A stretch of 64,000 nt of DNA. It comes from Nocardioides alcanivorans. GTDB lineage: Bacteria > Actinomycetota > Actinomycetes > Propionibacteriales > Nocardioidaceae. The stretch lies in NCBI RefSeq assembly GCF_021555175.1, contig NZ_JAKGRW010000006.1, positions 186,001-250,000 on the forward strand, read 5' to 3'. The translations under genes were made by a program, and so were the position numbers. Position 1 is the stretch's first letter. The number at the start of each line of letters is the position of its first letter. Positions 38,502-47,494 of this stretch are shown here, piece after piece. Under the pieces are notes generated by a model. The model did no database searches, was not told where the DNA came from, and saw only the letters and a list, made by a program, of their open reading frames with translations.

Positions 38502-39944
38502 ATGAGTGACCTCTCCTCCCTGACCAGCTCCGCCTACCAGCAGGCTCTCGAGGTGATCGCCTCGGTCGAGCCGCGCATCGCCGAGGCCACCCGGCAGGAG
38601 CTCGCCGACCAGCGCTCCTCGCTGAAGCTCATTGCCAGCGAGAACTACGCGTCGCCGGCCGTACTGCTGACGATGGGCACCTGGTTCAGTGACAAGTACG
38701 CCGAGGGGACGGTCGGTCACCGCTTCTACGCCGCCTGCCAGAACGTCGACACCGTGGAGTCGCTCGCAGCCGAGCACGCTCGGGAACTGTTCGGAGCGCC
38801 GTACGCCTATGCGCAGCCGCACTCCGGCATCGACGCCAACCTCGTCGCCTTCTGGTCGATCCTGGCCAACCGGGTCGAGACCCCTGCCCTGGAGAAGCTC
38901 GGTGCCAAGAACGTCAACGAGCTCACCGAGGCCGACTGGGAGTCGTTGCGTGCCGAGCTCGGCAACCAGCGACTGTTGGGCATGTCCCTCGACACGGGCG
39001 GTCACCTCACCCACGGCTTCCGGCCCAACATCAGCGGCAAGATGTTCCACCAGCAGCAGTACGGCACGGACCCGGAGAGCGGCCTGCTCGACTACGACGC
39101 GCTGCGGGCCAAGGCGAAGGAGTTCAAGCCCCTGGTGCTGGTCGCCGGCTACTCCGCCTACCCGCGTCGGGTGAACTTCGCCAAGATGCGGGAGATCGCC
39201 GACGAGGTCGGTGCCGTGCTCATGGTCGACATGGCCCATTTCGCCGGTCTGGTCGCAGGCAAGGTGTTCACCGGCGAGGAGAACCCGGTGCCCTACGCCC
39301 ATGTCACCACGACCACCACCCACAAGTCGCTGCGCGGTCCTCGCGGTGGCCTGGTGCTGGCGCAGGAGGAGTTCGCTGCCGACATCGACCGCGGCTGCCC
39401 GATGGTGCTCGGTGGCCCGCTCTCGCACGTGATGGCGGCCAAGGCGGTGGCGCTGGCTGAGGCACGCAAGCCCGAGTTCGGGACCTACGCCCAGAACATC
39501 GCCGACAACGCCAAGTCGCTGGCGGAGGGCTTCAACAAGCGGGGCGCCCGCCTGGTCACCGGGGGCACCGACAACCACCTGGTGCTGCTCGACGTCACCA
39601 GCTTCGGTCTCACCGGCCGTCAGGCCGAGTCGGCACTGCTCGACGCAGGCGTGGTCACCAACCGCAACTCGATCCCCGCCGACCCCAACGGCGCTTGGTA
39701 CACCTCCGGCATCCGGTTCGGTACGCCGGCACTCACCACCCGCGGCTTCGGCCACGACGAGTTCGACAAGGTCGCCGAGCTGGTGGTCGACGTGCTCAGC
39801 AACACGCAGCCGGGCACCACCAGGGCCGGCGGTCCCTCGAAGGCCTCCTACGTGCTGGCGGAGGGCGTGGCCGATCGCACGCACGCGGCTTCGGCCGAGA
39901 TGCTCGACAAGCACCCGCTCTACCCGGGCCTGGAACTCACCTGA
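38502..39944 (+). CDS. glyA: Serine hydroxymethyltransferase
   Basis: 480-residue PLP enzyme that interconverts serine and glycine and charges tetrahydrofolate with a one-carbon unit. [33 protein letters not shown] and [15 protein letters not shown] are clear, and the PLP lysine lies in [16 protein letters not shown]. The protein is some 50 residues longer than the common form because of an insert around [21 protein letters not shown], as in a longer actinobacterial type. The leaderless -10 supports the ATG at 38502. A terminator follows. Confidence 0.95.
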   Translation: MSDLSSLTSSAYQQALEVIASVEPRIAEATRQELADQRSSLKLIASENYASPAVLLTMGTWFSDKYAEGTVGHRFYAACQNVDTVESLAAEHARELFGAPYAYAQPHSGIDANLVAFWSILANRVETPALEKLGAKNVNELTEADWESLRAELGNQRLLGMSLDTGGHLTHGFRPNISGKMFHQQQYGTDPESGLLDYDALRAKAKEFKPLVLVAGYSAYPRRVNFAKMREIADEVGAVLMVDMAHFAGLVAGKVFTGEENPVPYAHVTTTTTHKSLRGPRGGLVLAQEEFAADIDRGCPMVLGGPLSHVMAAKAVALAEARKPEFGTYAQNIADNAKSLAEGFNKRGARLVTGGTDNHLVLLDVTSFGLTGRQAESALLDAGVVTNRNSIPADPNGAWYTSGIRFGTPALTTRGFGHDEFDKVAELVVDVLSNTQPGTTRAGGPSKASYVLAEGVADRTHAASAEMLDKHPLYPGLELT

Positions 39945-39970
39945 GTCACGCACTGCCGACCTGACGTGGA

Positions 39971-40005
39971 TCACGGGCGCTCCCGCGTGGCGGGGGCGCC
40001 CGTGA
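39971..40005 (+). terminator. Terminator after glyA
   Basis: TCACGGGCGC pairs with GCGCCCGTGA, with an inner CCCGC/GCGGG stem. It lies 26 bp after the stop. Confidence 0.65.
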
Positions 40006-40019
40006 CGTTGGGGCGAACG

Positions 40020-40025
40020 TAGGTT
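40020..40025 (+). promoter_or_regulatory. BrkB-like gene -10 element, leaderless start
   Basis: TAGGTT ends 7 nt before the ATG at 40032 and no ribosome site is visible. Confidence 0.4.
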
Positions 40026-40031
40026 GATGTC

Positions 40032-40964
40032 ATGCTCGGTCGGGTCCTGCTGCGGGTGCTCCGGGCGATGTGGCGGGTGACGCTCGAGACGGTCAAGTCG
40101 TGCGTGCGTTACCGGGTGACCGGGCTGGCTGCGGAAGCCGCGTTCTTCGCCGTGCTCTCCATCCCGCCCCTCGTCTTCGCGCTGGCCGGCTCGGTCGGCT
40201 TCATCACGGGGCGCTTCACCGACGACGAGGTCGGTGACGTGCGCGCCGGCGTACTCAACATCGCCGACCGCGCGATGACCGACTCGGCGGTCGACAAGGT
40301 CATCAGGCCCACCATCAACGCCGTGCTCGACGGCGGCCGCTTCGACGTCATGTCGATCGGGTTCCTGCTTGCCCTGTGGTCCGGGTCGCGGGCGTTGAAC
40401 GTCTTCGTCGACACCATCTCGATCATGCACGGCCTGGGCGGTGAGCGCGGCATCGTGCGCACCAGGGTGCTGTCGTTCTCGCTCTATGTCCTCGGCCTGC
40501 TGATCGGTGCCGTGACCATCCCGCTGGTCCTGGTCGGGCCGCGGTTGGCGAGGGAGTGGCTTCCTGACCGCCTGCTCTTCGCCCACCAGTTCTACTGGCC
40601 GACCGTCGTGGTGCTGTGCATCTGCTTCCTCGCCACGCTCTACCACGTGTCGATCCCGGTGGCGACCCAGTGGCGCTACCAGCTGCCGGGGGCGACCTTC
40701 GCGCTCTTCGTGTGGATCTTCGGGTCGTTCCTGCTCCGGTGGTTCCTGATGGTCACGGCCACCGACTCCCGCTCGATCTTCGGCCCGCTGGCGGCGCCGA
40801 TCGCGGTGCTGCTGTGGCTCTACCTCGTGTCGATCGCGGTGCTGATCGGTGCTGCGGTCAACGCGTCGGTGGATCTGCTCTTCCCGCAGCTGTCGACGAC
40901 TCGAGCACGGGAGCTGCTGCGTCGCTGGTCTGCTCCTCTGGGAGGGCAGGCCCCGCGGACGTGA
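40032..40964 (+). CDS. YihY/BrkB family membrane protein
   Basis: 310 residues with about six hydrophobic helices. TGLAAEAAFFAVLSIPPLVFAL near the N-terminus is the family hallmark; FLLALWSGSRALNVFVDTI and GPLAAPIAVLLWLYLVSIAVLIGAAVNA follow. The family was once named ribonuclease BN by error; its real role, perhaps transport or envelope integrity, is unsettled. It stands alone after the glyA terminator. The K+ channel gene begins 79 bp later and may share its transcript. Confidence 0.88.
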   Translation: MLGRVLLRVLRAMWRVTLETVKSCVRYRVTGLAAEAAFFAVLSIPPLVFALAGSVGFITGRFTDDEVGDVRAGVLNIADRAMTDSAVDKVIRPTINAVLDGGRFDVMSIGFLLALWSGSRALNVFVDTISIMHGLGGERGIVRTRVLSFSLYVLGLLIGAVTIPLVLVGPRLAREWLPDRLLFAHQFYWPTVVVLCICFLATLYHVSIPVATQWRYQLPGATFALFVWIFGSFLLRWFLMVTATDSRSIFGPLAAPIAVLLWLYLVSIAVLIGAAVNASVDLLFPQLSTTRARELLRRWSAPLGGQAPRT

Positions 40965-41043
40965 CGGGCGCGCGCGGGAAGGAACGCGCCGACGCGGAGC
41001 CGCTCGCCGAAGATCGGTGAGTGGCCCGTGCCATGCTTCTGCC

Positions 41044-42147
41044 GTGGACGAGTCGACCCAGCCCCAGCAACCGGCGGGCAGCCTGCTCGGTGGGATCTCG
41101 CTGCCGGAGCGGAAGCGCTCGCCGTGGTGGGAGCTGGGCAGGCGGCTGCTCTTCGCGCTCGGCATCCTGGCTGGCACGGTGCTGCTGGTGTGGCTCGACC
41201 GCAACGGCTACCGCGACGCCAACGATCCGACCGGTGAGGTCGACCTCATCGATGCGTTCTACTACTCGACGGTGACGCTGAGCACGACCGGCTACGGCGA
41301 CATCACGCCGGTCACCGACAACGCCCGTCTGGTCAACGCGCTCGTGATCACCCCAGCCAGGATCGGATTCCTGGTGCTCTTGATCGGTACCACGCTCGAG
41401 GTGCTTGCCACCCAGGGCCGAGAGATGTTCCGGGTTGCCCGGTGGAGGAAGCACATGGACGACCACGTGGTGGTGATCGGCTACGGCACCAAGGGGCGCA
41501 GCGCCGTCGACACCCTCGCTCGCAACGGGATCCCACGCACGGCGTTCGTCGTCGTCGACCCCAAGCCGATCGCGCGGGAGGAGGCCAACGCCGACGGCCT
41601 GGCGGTGATCGCGGGTGACGGAACCCGTCGCGAGGTGCTGCGGCGGGCCGGCGTCGGCAAGGCCAGTCAGGTGATCATCACGACCGACCACGATGCCAAC
41701 ACGATGATGGCGACGCTCACGGTGCGTCAGCTCAACGCCGACTCCTACATCGTGGCCGCGGTGCGCGAGCACGACAACGTGCCCCTGCTGCGACAGAGCG
41801 GTGCCGATTCTGTCGTGACGTCCAGTGAAGCGGTCGGCCGTCTGCTCGGGCTCTCCTCGCTGTCGCCGACGCTCGGAGCCGTCATGGAGGACCTCATGAC
41901 CTACGGAGCGGGGCTGGAGGTCGCCGAGCGCGACCTGTTGGTCAACGAGGTGGGCAAGGCGCCGCAGTCGCTGCCCGACCAGGTGATCTCGGTCGTCAGG
42001 GACGAGAAGGTCTATCGCTATTTCGACCCCGTCGTGACCCAGTTGGCGCGCGGCGACCGACTCATCGTCGTACGCCCGTCGAAGGAGAAGCCCTGGGCGC
42101 CGCGTCCCGGTACCCATGAGGAGGAGCGGGCCTCCGCAGACGAATGA
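41044..42147 (+). CDS. Potassium channel family protein with TrkA-N (RCK) domain
   Basis: 367 residues. The first pore helix (LLFALGILAGTVLLVWL, about 37-53) is followed by the selectivity filter STTGYGDITP and a second helix (ALVITPARIGFLVLLIGTTLEVL). The cytoplasmic RCK domain starts at HVVVIGYGTKGRSAVDTL with the acidic residue in FVVVDPK, and continues to a TrkA-C-like end. This is the 2-TM RCK-gated K+ channel layout. The GTG at 41044 is the likeliest start; the longer upstream frame overlaps the previous gene and is Arg/Cys-rich nonsense. Confidence 0.9.
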   Translation: MDESTQPQQPAGSLLGGISLPERKRSPWWELGRRLLFALGILAGTVLLVWLDRNGYRDANDPTGEVDLIDAFYYSTVTLSTTGYGDITPVTDNARLVNALVITPARIGFLVLLIGTTLEVLATQGREMFRVARWRKHMDDHVVVIGYGTKGRSAVDTLARNGIPRTAFVVVDPKPIAREEANADGLAVIAGDGTRREVLRRAGVGKASQVIITTDHDANTMMATLTVRQLNADSYIVAAVREHDNVPLLRQSGADSVVTSSEAVGRLLGLSSLSPTLGAVMEDLMTYGAGLEVAERDLLVNEVGKAPQSLPDQVISVVRDEKVYRYFDPVVTQLARGDRLIVVRPSKEKPWAPRPGTHEEERASADE

Positions 42148-42273
42148 CCGAGATCCGGGAATCCTGACCGATCGGGCAGTCCTGTCTGACCACTGGTCCT
42201 GAACCGCACGGTTCGCACCTCCGCCACGTCGCGCCGCACCTAGCGTGGTGGCGAATCCGGCAGAGGGAGCAGC

Positions 42274-42627
42274 GTGCGCGCACAGGCAGGGGCGATCGGC
42301 TCCGTCGCAGAGGGACACTTCGACGTCGACGTCTGTGACGTGGTGGCGGCGATTCGTCGGATCCGGCCGCGGCGGTTGGCGGTGCTCCCCGGCGGGGGTA
42401 CGTCGCTCAGCGCGCGCGTGAGCAGCGCCTATGGCACCGGCGTTGCCCAGCGGCTCACGATCGTCGTGGAGCGGGTGCCCGGGGGCAGCCGGGTACGGGT
42501 GGGCGCCAAGGAACCGATCGACACCCGGATGCGCGGGCTGGCAACGTCGGCCTACCTGCGGGTGCTGGCGGCCGAGCTCACCCCGCTGCCTCCCGGCGAG
42601 GGTGAGTCTGCGGGAAGCATCACCTGA
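42274..42627 (+). CDS. Hypothetical protein, tandem paralogue A
   Basis: 117 residues, not recognised. AGAGGGAGC precedes the GTG and TAGCGT (42241-42246) is a likely -10, so the gene looks real. It shares a pattern with the next gene: VVAAIRRIRPRRLAVL here against VMAAMLRSRPRHVRLV there, and GSRVRVGAKEPIDTRMRGLA against GTRVRIVSGGEPLRERVQ. It has no signal peptide or membrane segment and is probably cytosolic. Function unknown. Confidence 0.65.
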   Translation: MRAQAGAIGSVAEGHFDVDVCDVVAAIRRIRPRRLAVLPGGGTSLSARVSSAYGTGVAQRLTIVVERVPGGSRVRVGAKEPIDTRMRGLATSAYLRVLAAELTPLPPGEGESAGSIT

Positions 42628-42686
42628 GCTGGTGTGCCGATCCGGCAGAACGACTAGGGTCGGCTGCAGGGCAGAGGAGGCCGGAC

Positions 42687-43024
42687 GTGGAGAGTGTCGA
42701 CCCGGTGACCGAGGTCTCTCGGGACTACTCGGCCGACCTGCGTGCGGTGATGGCGGCGATGCTGCGGAGCAGGCCGCGACACGTCCGCCTGGTCAGTGCC
42801 AACGCGCGGTCGGTGCGTTGCGTCTTCAGCACGGAGTCCGACGGCTTCCACCTCGGCCAGCAGGTGACGGCCGACCTGGCACCTCACGAGTTCGGCACCC
42901 GCGTGCGGATCGTCAGCGGGGAGAGCCACTGCGTGAGCGGGTCCAGGAGGCGCTGGGTCGGTTCCTCGATGAGGTGGGACGGGTGCTGGCTCAGCAGCGC
43001 GGATCGGATTCCGGAAGCGGCTGA
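42687..43024 (+). CDS. Hypothetical protein, tandem paralogue B (one frameshift)
   Basis: 112 residues after repair. AGAGGAGG lies 8 nt before the GTG and TAGGGT (42655-42660) is a likely -10. As sequenced, the C-terminus becomes Trp/Arg/Ser-rich. Adding one G to 42918-42921 gives VSGGEPLRERVQEALGRFLD and a plausible helical end. It resembles the preceding gene over most of its length, so the pair arose by tandem duplication. Function unknown. Confidence 0.62.
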
Positions 43025-43152
43025 GTGACCGATCGCCGTGGTGGCCCGGCCGGGGCCGACGGAGTCGGCTCCCACCAGGCGGCCCACGCAGCGCGGTGAC
43101 CTTCGGTTTCGGCATAGTTCGGTTAGGCATTGTCGACGACGGAGGACACCAC

Positions 43153-44751
43153 ATGACCCGCGCACCCCGCACGCTCACCGAGGCTGTTGACGCCATTTGC
43201 AGTGGAGCCTGCTCCAGCAGTGAGCTGGTGGAGCAGGCGCTCGACGCCGCCGAGCGCTACGACGACAAGCTGGGTGTCTTCTTGAGCCGTTTCGACGAGC
43301 AAGCGCGTGCCGATGCCGCCTCGGCCGACCGAGCGATCGCCGGCGGTGCCTCCCTCGGGCCACTCCATGGCATACCCGTCGGGGTCAAGGACATCATCGC
43401 CACTCGCGAGGGACCGTCGACGTCCCAGAGCCCGGCCATGCCCGCGCCGTGGGGGCCGGAGGAGGCCACCGTGGTGCAGCGGCTCCGGGACGCCGGCGCG
43501 ATCGTCATCGGCAAGACCAGCACCCTGGAGTTCGCCTACGGCCTTCCCGACCCCACCCTGCCTTTCCCGGTCCCCACCAACCCGTGGGACGTCAGCAGAT
43601 GGCCGGGCGGTTCCAGTTCCGGTTCGGGAGCTGGCGTCGCGGCAGGGATGATGCTGGGCGCACTCGGGACCGACACTGGCGGAAGTGTCCGGGTGCCAGC
43701 CGCGATGTGTGGCATCTCCGGCCTGAAGCCCACCACCGGCACGATCGACGACCACGGCCTGGTGCCGTTGGCCGCGAGCGTCGACACGATCGGCCCGATG
43801 GCCCGCTCCGCCCGCGATTGCGCCGTCCTGCTCGCGGTGATGACCGGGAGCGACGCGCCAGCCGCCATCGAGCGCCTCGACGGCCTCCGCGTGGGTGTCG
43901 CCACCATGGCGGCGATGAGCGGCGCCGAGGCGGATCCGGCCATTGCCGAACTCCTCGACGACGCCGTGGCGCAGCTGGAGTCCCTGGGGGCGACCGCAGT
44001 TCCGGTGGATCTGCCGCTCTACGAGGAGGTCGTGGACTCCGACTACCTGACCATCGTGGCCGAGCGACTCAGCTGGCACCGTCCGCACTTCCCCGACAAC
44101 TGGGACCGGTACGGCGCCGATGCCCGCTCGGCCATGCTGCGCGCCGCGCACTACACCGCAGCCGACTACGTCCAGGCGCAGCGGGTACGCCGGATGGGTC
44201 AGAACGCGGTCGCCGCGCTCTTCGCAGACATCGACCTCATCGTCTCGCCGATGTGCTCACGAACCGCACCGCCGATCACCGAGCTGGGCGACTGCATGTC
44301 GACCTGGAAGTCGCTCGTGCACGCGCCGTACTGGAACGCACTGGGCAATCCCGCCGCATCGGTCCCCATGGGATTCGCCGGCAACGGGCTGCCCATCGGG
44401 CTGCAACTCATCGGACGTCCCCGCCAGGATGCATTCGTCCTCCAGGTTGCGGAGGCCTATCAGCAGGTCACCGACTGGCACCTGCGGACCCCGGACCTCG
44501 CCAGGATCGATGGGACCGAGGCGGGAGTCCCCATCGCGGCACCGGTGGCGCCCGGGCTCGAGACGCTCGATCCGGGGGCACTCGAGCTGGCTCGCGAGTT
44601 GTTGCACCGCTCCGGCATCGCGCCGAGCGTGGGTGACCTGGCGAGCCTGACCTCCGGGATGGCGGCTGCTCGTCGTTCGACCGACCGGCTCTGGAACGTT
44701 GCTTGCGGCGACGAGCCGGGCGCGCTGGCGCTGAGCTATCCCGAGGTGTGA
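43153..44751 (+). CDS. Amidase (amidase-signature family)
   Basis: 532 residues. The Ser-cisSer-Lys catalytic system is visible: the lysine in GIPVGVKDIIATREGPST and the two serines in WPGGSSSGSGAGVAAGMMLGALGTDTGGSVRVPAA. GGAGGAC precedes the ATG at 43153. It hydrolyses an amide of unknown identity. It is not the GatA subunit: gatB and gatC are absent, and the long C-terminal part (VAEAYQQVTDWHLRTP...) differs. It is monocistronic as far as can be seen. Confidence 0.88.
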   Translation: MTRAPRTLTEAVDAICSGACSSSELVEQALDAAERYDDKLGVFLSRFDEQARADAASADRAIAGGASLGPLHGIPVGVKDIIATREGPSTSQSPAMPAPWGPEEATVVQRLRDAGAIVIGKTSTLEFAYGLPDPTLPFPVPTNPWDVSRWPGGSSSGSGAGVAAGMMLGALGTDTGGSVRVPAAMCGISGLKPTTGTIDDHGLVPLAASVDTIGPMARSARDCAVLLAVMTGSDAPAAIERLDGLRVGVATMAAMSGAEADPAIAELLDDAVAQLESLGATAVPVDLPLYEEVVDSDYLTIVAERLSWHRPHFPDNWDRYGADARSAMLRAAHYTAADYVQAQRVRRMGQNAVAALFADIDLIVSPMCSRTAPPITELGDCMSTWKSLVHAPYWNALGNPAASVPMGFAGNGLPIGLQLIGRPRQDAFVLQVAEAYQQVTDWHLRTPDLARIDGTEAGVPIAAPVAPGLETLDPGALELARELLHRSGIAPSVGDLASLTSGMAAARRSTDRLWNVACGDEPGALALSYPEV

Positions 44752-44916
44752 GAGGCGATCGCCGGGTCGGTCTCGCCAGCGGCGGGGCATCGTCAAGGGA
44801 CGCGCACAACCGGCTCACGTGCACCCTGCGTCGGAGTCCTCATCGATCGCTCGGCCCTCGTCGGAGAGCAGGGTTCTCGAAGTCTAGGCCGGACCAGTTG
44901 CTGTCCGAGAACGGAA

Positions 44917-44938
44917 AGAGCCCCTCGAAAGGGGCTCT
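44917..44938. terminator. Terminator downstream of tRNA-Val(CAC)
   Basis: AGAGCCCC-TCGAAA-GGGGCTCT, perfect 8-bp stem. On the minus strand it is followed by TTTCC, so it ends tRNA-Val(CAC) transcription. It may also stop amidase transcripts. Confidence 0.75.
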
Positions 44939-44952
44939 GACCTGCGTGTTTC

Positions 44953-45027
44953 TGGTGGGCGATACTGGGTTCGAACCAGTGACCTCTTCGGTGTGAACGA
45001 AGCGCGCTACCACTGCGCCAATCGCCC
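44953..45027 (-). tRNA. tRNA-Val (anticodon CAC)
   Basis: Complete cloverleaf on the minus strand. Acceptor GGGCGAT pairs with ATCGCCC, discriminator A, and CCA is encoded. The anticodon stem CTTCG/CGAAG holds the loop TTCACAC, so the anticodon is CAC and it reads GUG. The T-arm contains GGTTCGAACC. Confidence 0.95.
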
Positions 45028-45043
45028 CTGTGGTGCGAACGGA

Positions 45044-45074
45044 ACTTTAGCGCACATGCCCCTTCGGATCACAA
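45044..45074 (-). promoter_or_regulatory. Promoter of tRNA-Val(CAC)
   Basis: On the minus strand, TTGTGA (45069-45074), a 19-nt spacer, then TAAAGT (45044-45049), 17 nt before the tRNA. Confidence 0.5.
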
Positions 45075-45190
45075 ACCGGGGGCACCCATCGAAGTGGTCC
45101 ACGTCATGTCGATTCCCTCGTTGTCGCGGCGTCATGACCGCATGTCACCCCCGTCTCCTCTGTGTGAGCGGTGCCAGCGAAGGGGATGAC

Positions 45191-45613
45191 ATGAGCAGCC
45201 AGGAAACGCCCGACATCAGTCAATCGATCGTGATGCGATGCGTGCGGGACTCCGGTGCTGGTCCGATGCTGCCGGTCGTCCTCGGGTTCCGCACCAGCGA
45301 CCCCTACGCGGTGTCGGCCTCCTTCGGCACGATGATGGGCGAGATCGTCTGGACCTTTGGCCGCGACCTGCTCAGTGAGGGTCTCGGCGGCTCGGTCGGC
45401 ATCGGTGACGTGCGGGTGTGGCCCGGCGTCGACCTGACGGGTCGGGGCACCCTGATGCTCGAGTTCCGCTCGCCCGACGGGGAGCTCGTCGTCGAGACGC
45501 CCCGCGCCGAGGTGGCCAACTTCGTGGCGCGCACGCTCCAGCTGGTGCCGTCCGGAGCTGAGAGCGACCATCTCGACGTCGATGCCATCATCAACGAATT
45601 GCTTGCCGTCTGA
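45191..45613 (+). CDS. SsgA-like (SALP) sporulation/cell-division regulator
   Basis: 140 residues. The SsgA-family core is clear: PVVLGFRTSDPYAVSASFG, VWTFGRDLLSEGLGGSVGIGDVRVWP and LEFRSPDGELVVETPRAEVANFVART. In Streptomyces these proteins guide septum placement and peptidoglycan changes. Non-sporulating relatives keep a single copy, often SsgB-like, that helps recruit FtsZ. Which type this is cannot be read here. The stop is followed by a large hairpin shared with the end of pabC. Confidence 0.85.
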   Translation: MSSQETPDISQSIVMRCVRDSGAGPMLPVVLGFRTSDPYAVSASFGTMMGEIVWTFGRDLLSEGLGGSVGIGDVRVWPGVDLTGRGTLMLEFRSPDGELVVETPRAEVANFVARTLQLVPSGAESDHLDVDAIINELLAV

Positions 45614-45622
45614 CCCAATCGC

Positions 45623-46442
45623 TCAGGGATCGAGGGTCTTCGCCGCGTTGTCGGCGAAGACCCTCGCCGCATTTCTGGTCACTGGCCCCGGGCTGGGCAG
45701 CGAGACGTCGTTGCACGCGTGCACGGCCTGGACGTCGCGGGTCGTCGAAGCGAGGAAGATCTCGCTGGCCTGCTGCAGCACCGCCACGGGTTCGTCGACC
45801 TCGCGCACGTCGAGCCACTCCACGAGGAGGGCTCGAGTGACGCCGGCCAGGCAGCCACTGGCCAGCGTGGGGGTGCGCAGCTCCCCGTCGAGCACGTAGA
45901 AGATGTTCGATCCGGTGCCCTCGCACAGGTTGCCGGAAGTGTTGGCGAAGATCGCCTCGCTCGCCCCCAGCTCGGCCGCTCGTGCGAGCGCGACGACGTT
46001 CTCGGCGTACGACGTGGTCTTGAGTCCGGCCAGCGCGCCGTGCTCGTTGCGTGGCCACGGCACCGTCGCGATCGACGTGGACGCCGGGTACGGCGCCATG
46101 GCCGTCGCGACGACCGCGAGCGTCGGACGGGTGTCGCCTCGGCCGGAGCCCAAGGGGGCAGGACCCGCGGTGTAGGTGATGCGGAGCCGCCCGAGGGGAG
46201 TGGCTCCACGGCAAGCACGGCAGCGACCCCCGACGTACGTCATCCCGGTCGACGGGCGGAAGGCCGAGGGATTCGGCGCACCACGCGAGCCGGTCGAGGT
46301 GGCGGGTGAGGGCGAAGGGTTGCGAGTCGACCACCTTGATGGCCTCGAAGACCCCATCGCCAACGGTGAACCCGTGGTCGGTGAGGCGGATCGATGGGGC
46401 ATCGGGGTCGCTGAGGAGTTGTCCGTCGAGCCAGGCGTGCAT
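45623..46442 (-). CDS. pabC: Aminodeoxychorismate lyase-like class IV aminotransferase (two frameshifts)
   Basis: 273 residues after repair. PLP fold-type IV enzyme; in the folate pathway it converts aminodeoxychorismate to 4-aminobenzoate and pyruvate. The N-terminus MHAWLDGQLL...ITDHGFTVGDGVFEAIKV-like pattern and RHLDRLAWCAESLGLP are typical. The lysine region is GLKTTSYAENVVALARA and the cofactor loop NTSGNLCEGTGSNIFYV. One base is missing in 46227-46231 (restores VRRGVAAVLAVEPL) and one in 46195-46198 (restores PLPLGRLRITYTAG). A branched-chain or D-amino-acid transaminase is a possible alternative. Confidence 0.83.
45632..45665. terminator. Large hairpin between ssgA-like gene and pabC end
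   Basis: GAGGGTCTTCGCCG pairs with CGGCGAAGACCCTC around a 6-nt loop (CGTTGT), a 14-bp perfect stem. It lies inside the last codons of pabC and 19 bp after the SsgA-like stop, so it can terminate the plus-strand gene. Confidence 0.6.
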
Positions 46443-46550
46443 ACCTGCACGGTAGTCGTCGGAGCCCGCCGTGGCATTGGGGAAACGGGCCGCGAAGGGT
46501 GGGCGAACACGCCGGAAGACCCCGGATTTTGCATGTCCCGGGGGTTCGGC

Positions 46551-46556
46551 TAATGT
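46551..46556 (+). promoter_or_regulatory. -10 element of tRNA-Gly copy 1
   Basis: TAATGT, 48 nt upstream of the tRNA-Gly start. The same arrangement recurs at copy 2. Confidence 0.5.
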
Positions 46557-46598
46557 TCTCGTCGTTGCCCGGGTCGGGAAGCCGGCAGGGAGCAGCAA

Positions 46599-46671
46599 GC
46601 GGACGTAGCTCAGTTGGTAGAGCGCAACCTTGCCAAGGTTGAGGTCGCGAGTTCGAGCCTCGTCGTCCGCT
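46599..46671 (+). tRNA. tRNA-Gly (anticodon GCC), copy 1
   Basis: 73-nt cloverleaf. Acceptor GCGGACG/CGTCCGC, discriminator T, no CCA. The anticodon stem holds the loop TTGCCAA, giving anticodon GCC. The sequence is identical to a second copy at 48453. Confidence 0.96.
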
Positions 46672-46697
46672 CTGAGAGGTAACACCAAAGCCTCCAC

Positions 46698-46768
46698 GGT
46701 GGGTTGGCCGAGAGGCGAGGCAACGGACTGCAAATCCGTGTACACGGGTTCAAATCCCGTACCCACCT
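46698..46768 (+). tRNA. tRNA-Cys (anticodon GCA)
   Basis: 71-nt cloverleaf. Acceptor GGTGGGT/ACCCACC, discriminator T, no CCA. The stem ACGGA/TCCGT holds the loop CTGCAAA, giving anticodon GCA. Confidence 0.95.
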
Positions 46769-46814
46769 CGAAATGGTTAGGATCGGGGCACCAACCCGAA
46801 CAATTCAAGATCTG

Positions 46815-46889
46815 GGGCGATTGGCGCAGCGGTAGCGCGCTTCCTTGACACGGAAGAGGTCACTGGTTCAAACCCAGTATCGCCCACCA
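46815..46889 (+). tRNA. tRNA-Val (anticodon GAC)
   Basis: Cloverleaf with CCA encoded. Acceptor GGGCGAT/ATCGCCC, discriminator A. The stem CTTCC/GGAAG holds the loop TTGACAC, giving anticodon GAC. It is nearly the same as tRNA-Val(CAC) at 44953 apart from the anticodon arm. Confidence 0.95.
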
Positions 46890-46903
46890 GGAACATGCAG
46901 GTG

Positions 46904-46928
46904 AGAGACCCCCTTCAGGGGTCTCTTT
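46904..46928 (+). terminator. Terminator of the tRNA-Gly-Cys-Val cluster
   Basis: AGAGACCCC pairs with GGGGTCTCT around CTTCA and is followed by TT, 15 bp after tRNA-Val. Confidence 0.75.
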
Positions 46929-47088
46929 CCGTTTCCGGGAACATCTGGGGAACAAGGAACAGCAAATTCGGCCGCTCCTGTCCCCAGCGCCACCTCGGCG
47001 ACCGCACAGAGCGAGCGCGCCAGACATCTGCAGCAGACACAGCACGATGGTGAGGATGAGCCCATCGGCTGAGCGCCATCGAAAGCGG

Positions 47089-47436
47089 TTACGCGCCGAC
47101 GCTGAGGGCAAGTACTTCGCCGTGGTCCTCGGCGTCGTCGGAATTGCCATCGCCCGGAGGCAGCACGAACTGGATCTGCGCACCGAGTGCGTCGGCGAGT
47201 TTGAGCAGGGTCGGGACGGTCGGCGCGATCTGGCCCCGCTCGATGCGGCTGATGTCCGCTTGGGCGACACCGCTCAGCTCCGCGAGGTCGGATTGCCGAA
47301 GGTTGCGAGCCTTGCGGGCCGAGTAGATGACATGGCCGAAGGCGTAGGCAGCGCGGAAGACGCGCTCGGCCTCGCGCCTTTCTGCGCTCTGGTCGGCACG
47401 ACGCTCTCGCGCGTACTCAGAGAACTTCTTGGCCAT
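47089..47436 (-). CDS. XRE family antitoxin (HigA-like)
   Basis: 115 residues. A basic N-terminal helix leads to a helix-turn-helix (YSARKARNLRQSDLAELSGVAQADISRIERGQIAPTVPTLLKLADALG). It lies 58 bp downstream of a RelE/HigB-type toxin gene in the same direction, the toxin-first order of higBA-like modules. It should neutralise the toxin and repress the operon. The module is next to an integrase fragment between two tRNA-Gly copies, so it is probably part of a mobile-element remnant. Confidence 0.82.
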   Translation of the reverse strand: MAKKFSEYARERRADQSAERREAERVFRAAYAFGHVIYSARKARNLRQSDLAELSGVAQADISRIERGQIAPTVPTLLKLADALGAQIQFVLPPGDGNSDDAEDHGEVLALSVGA

Positions 47437-47494
47437 GGTGACTCCTCTCGTCCATCAGTTTATGGGTGGTAACCCATACGGACAACATAGTTCG

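Noticed and set aside
43153..44751. GatA subunit of glutamyl-tRNA amidotransferase
   Set aside because: gatB and gatC are absent and the C-terminal half does not look like GatA. It is called a general amidase.
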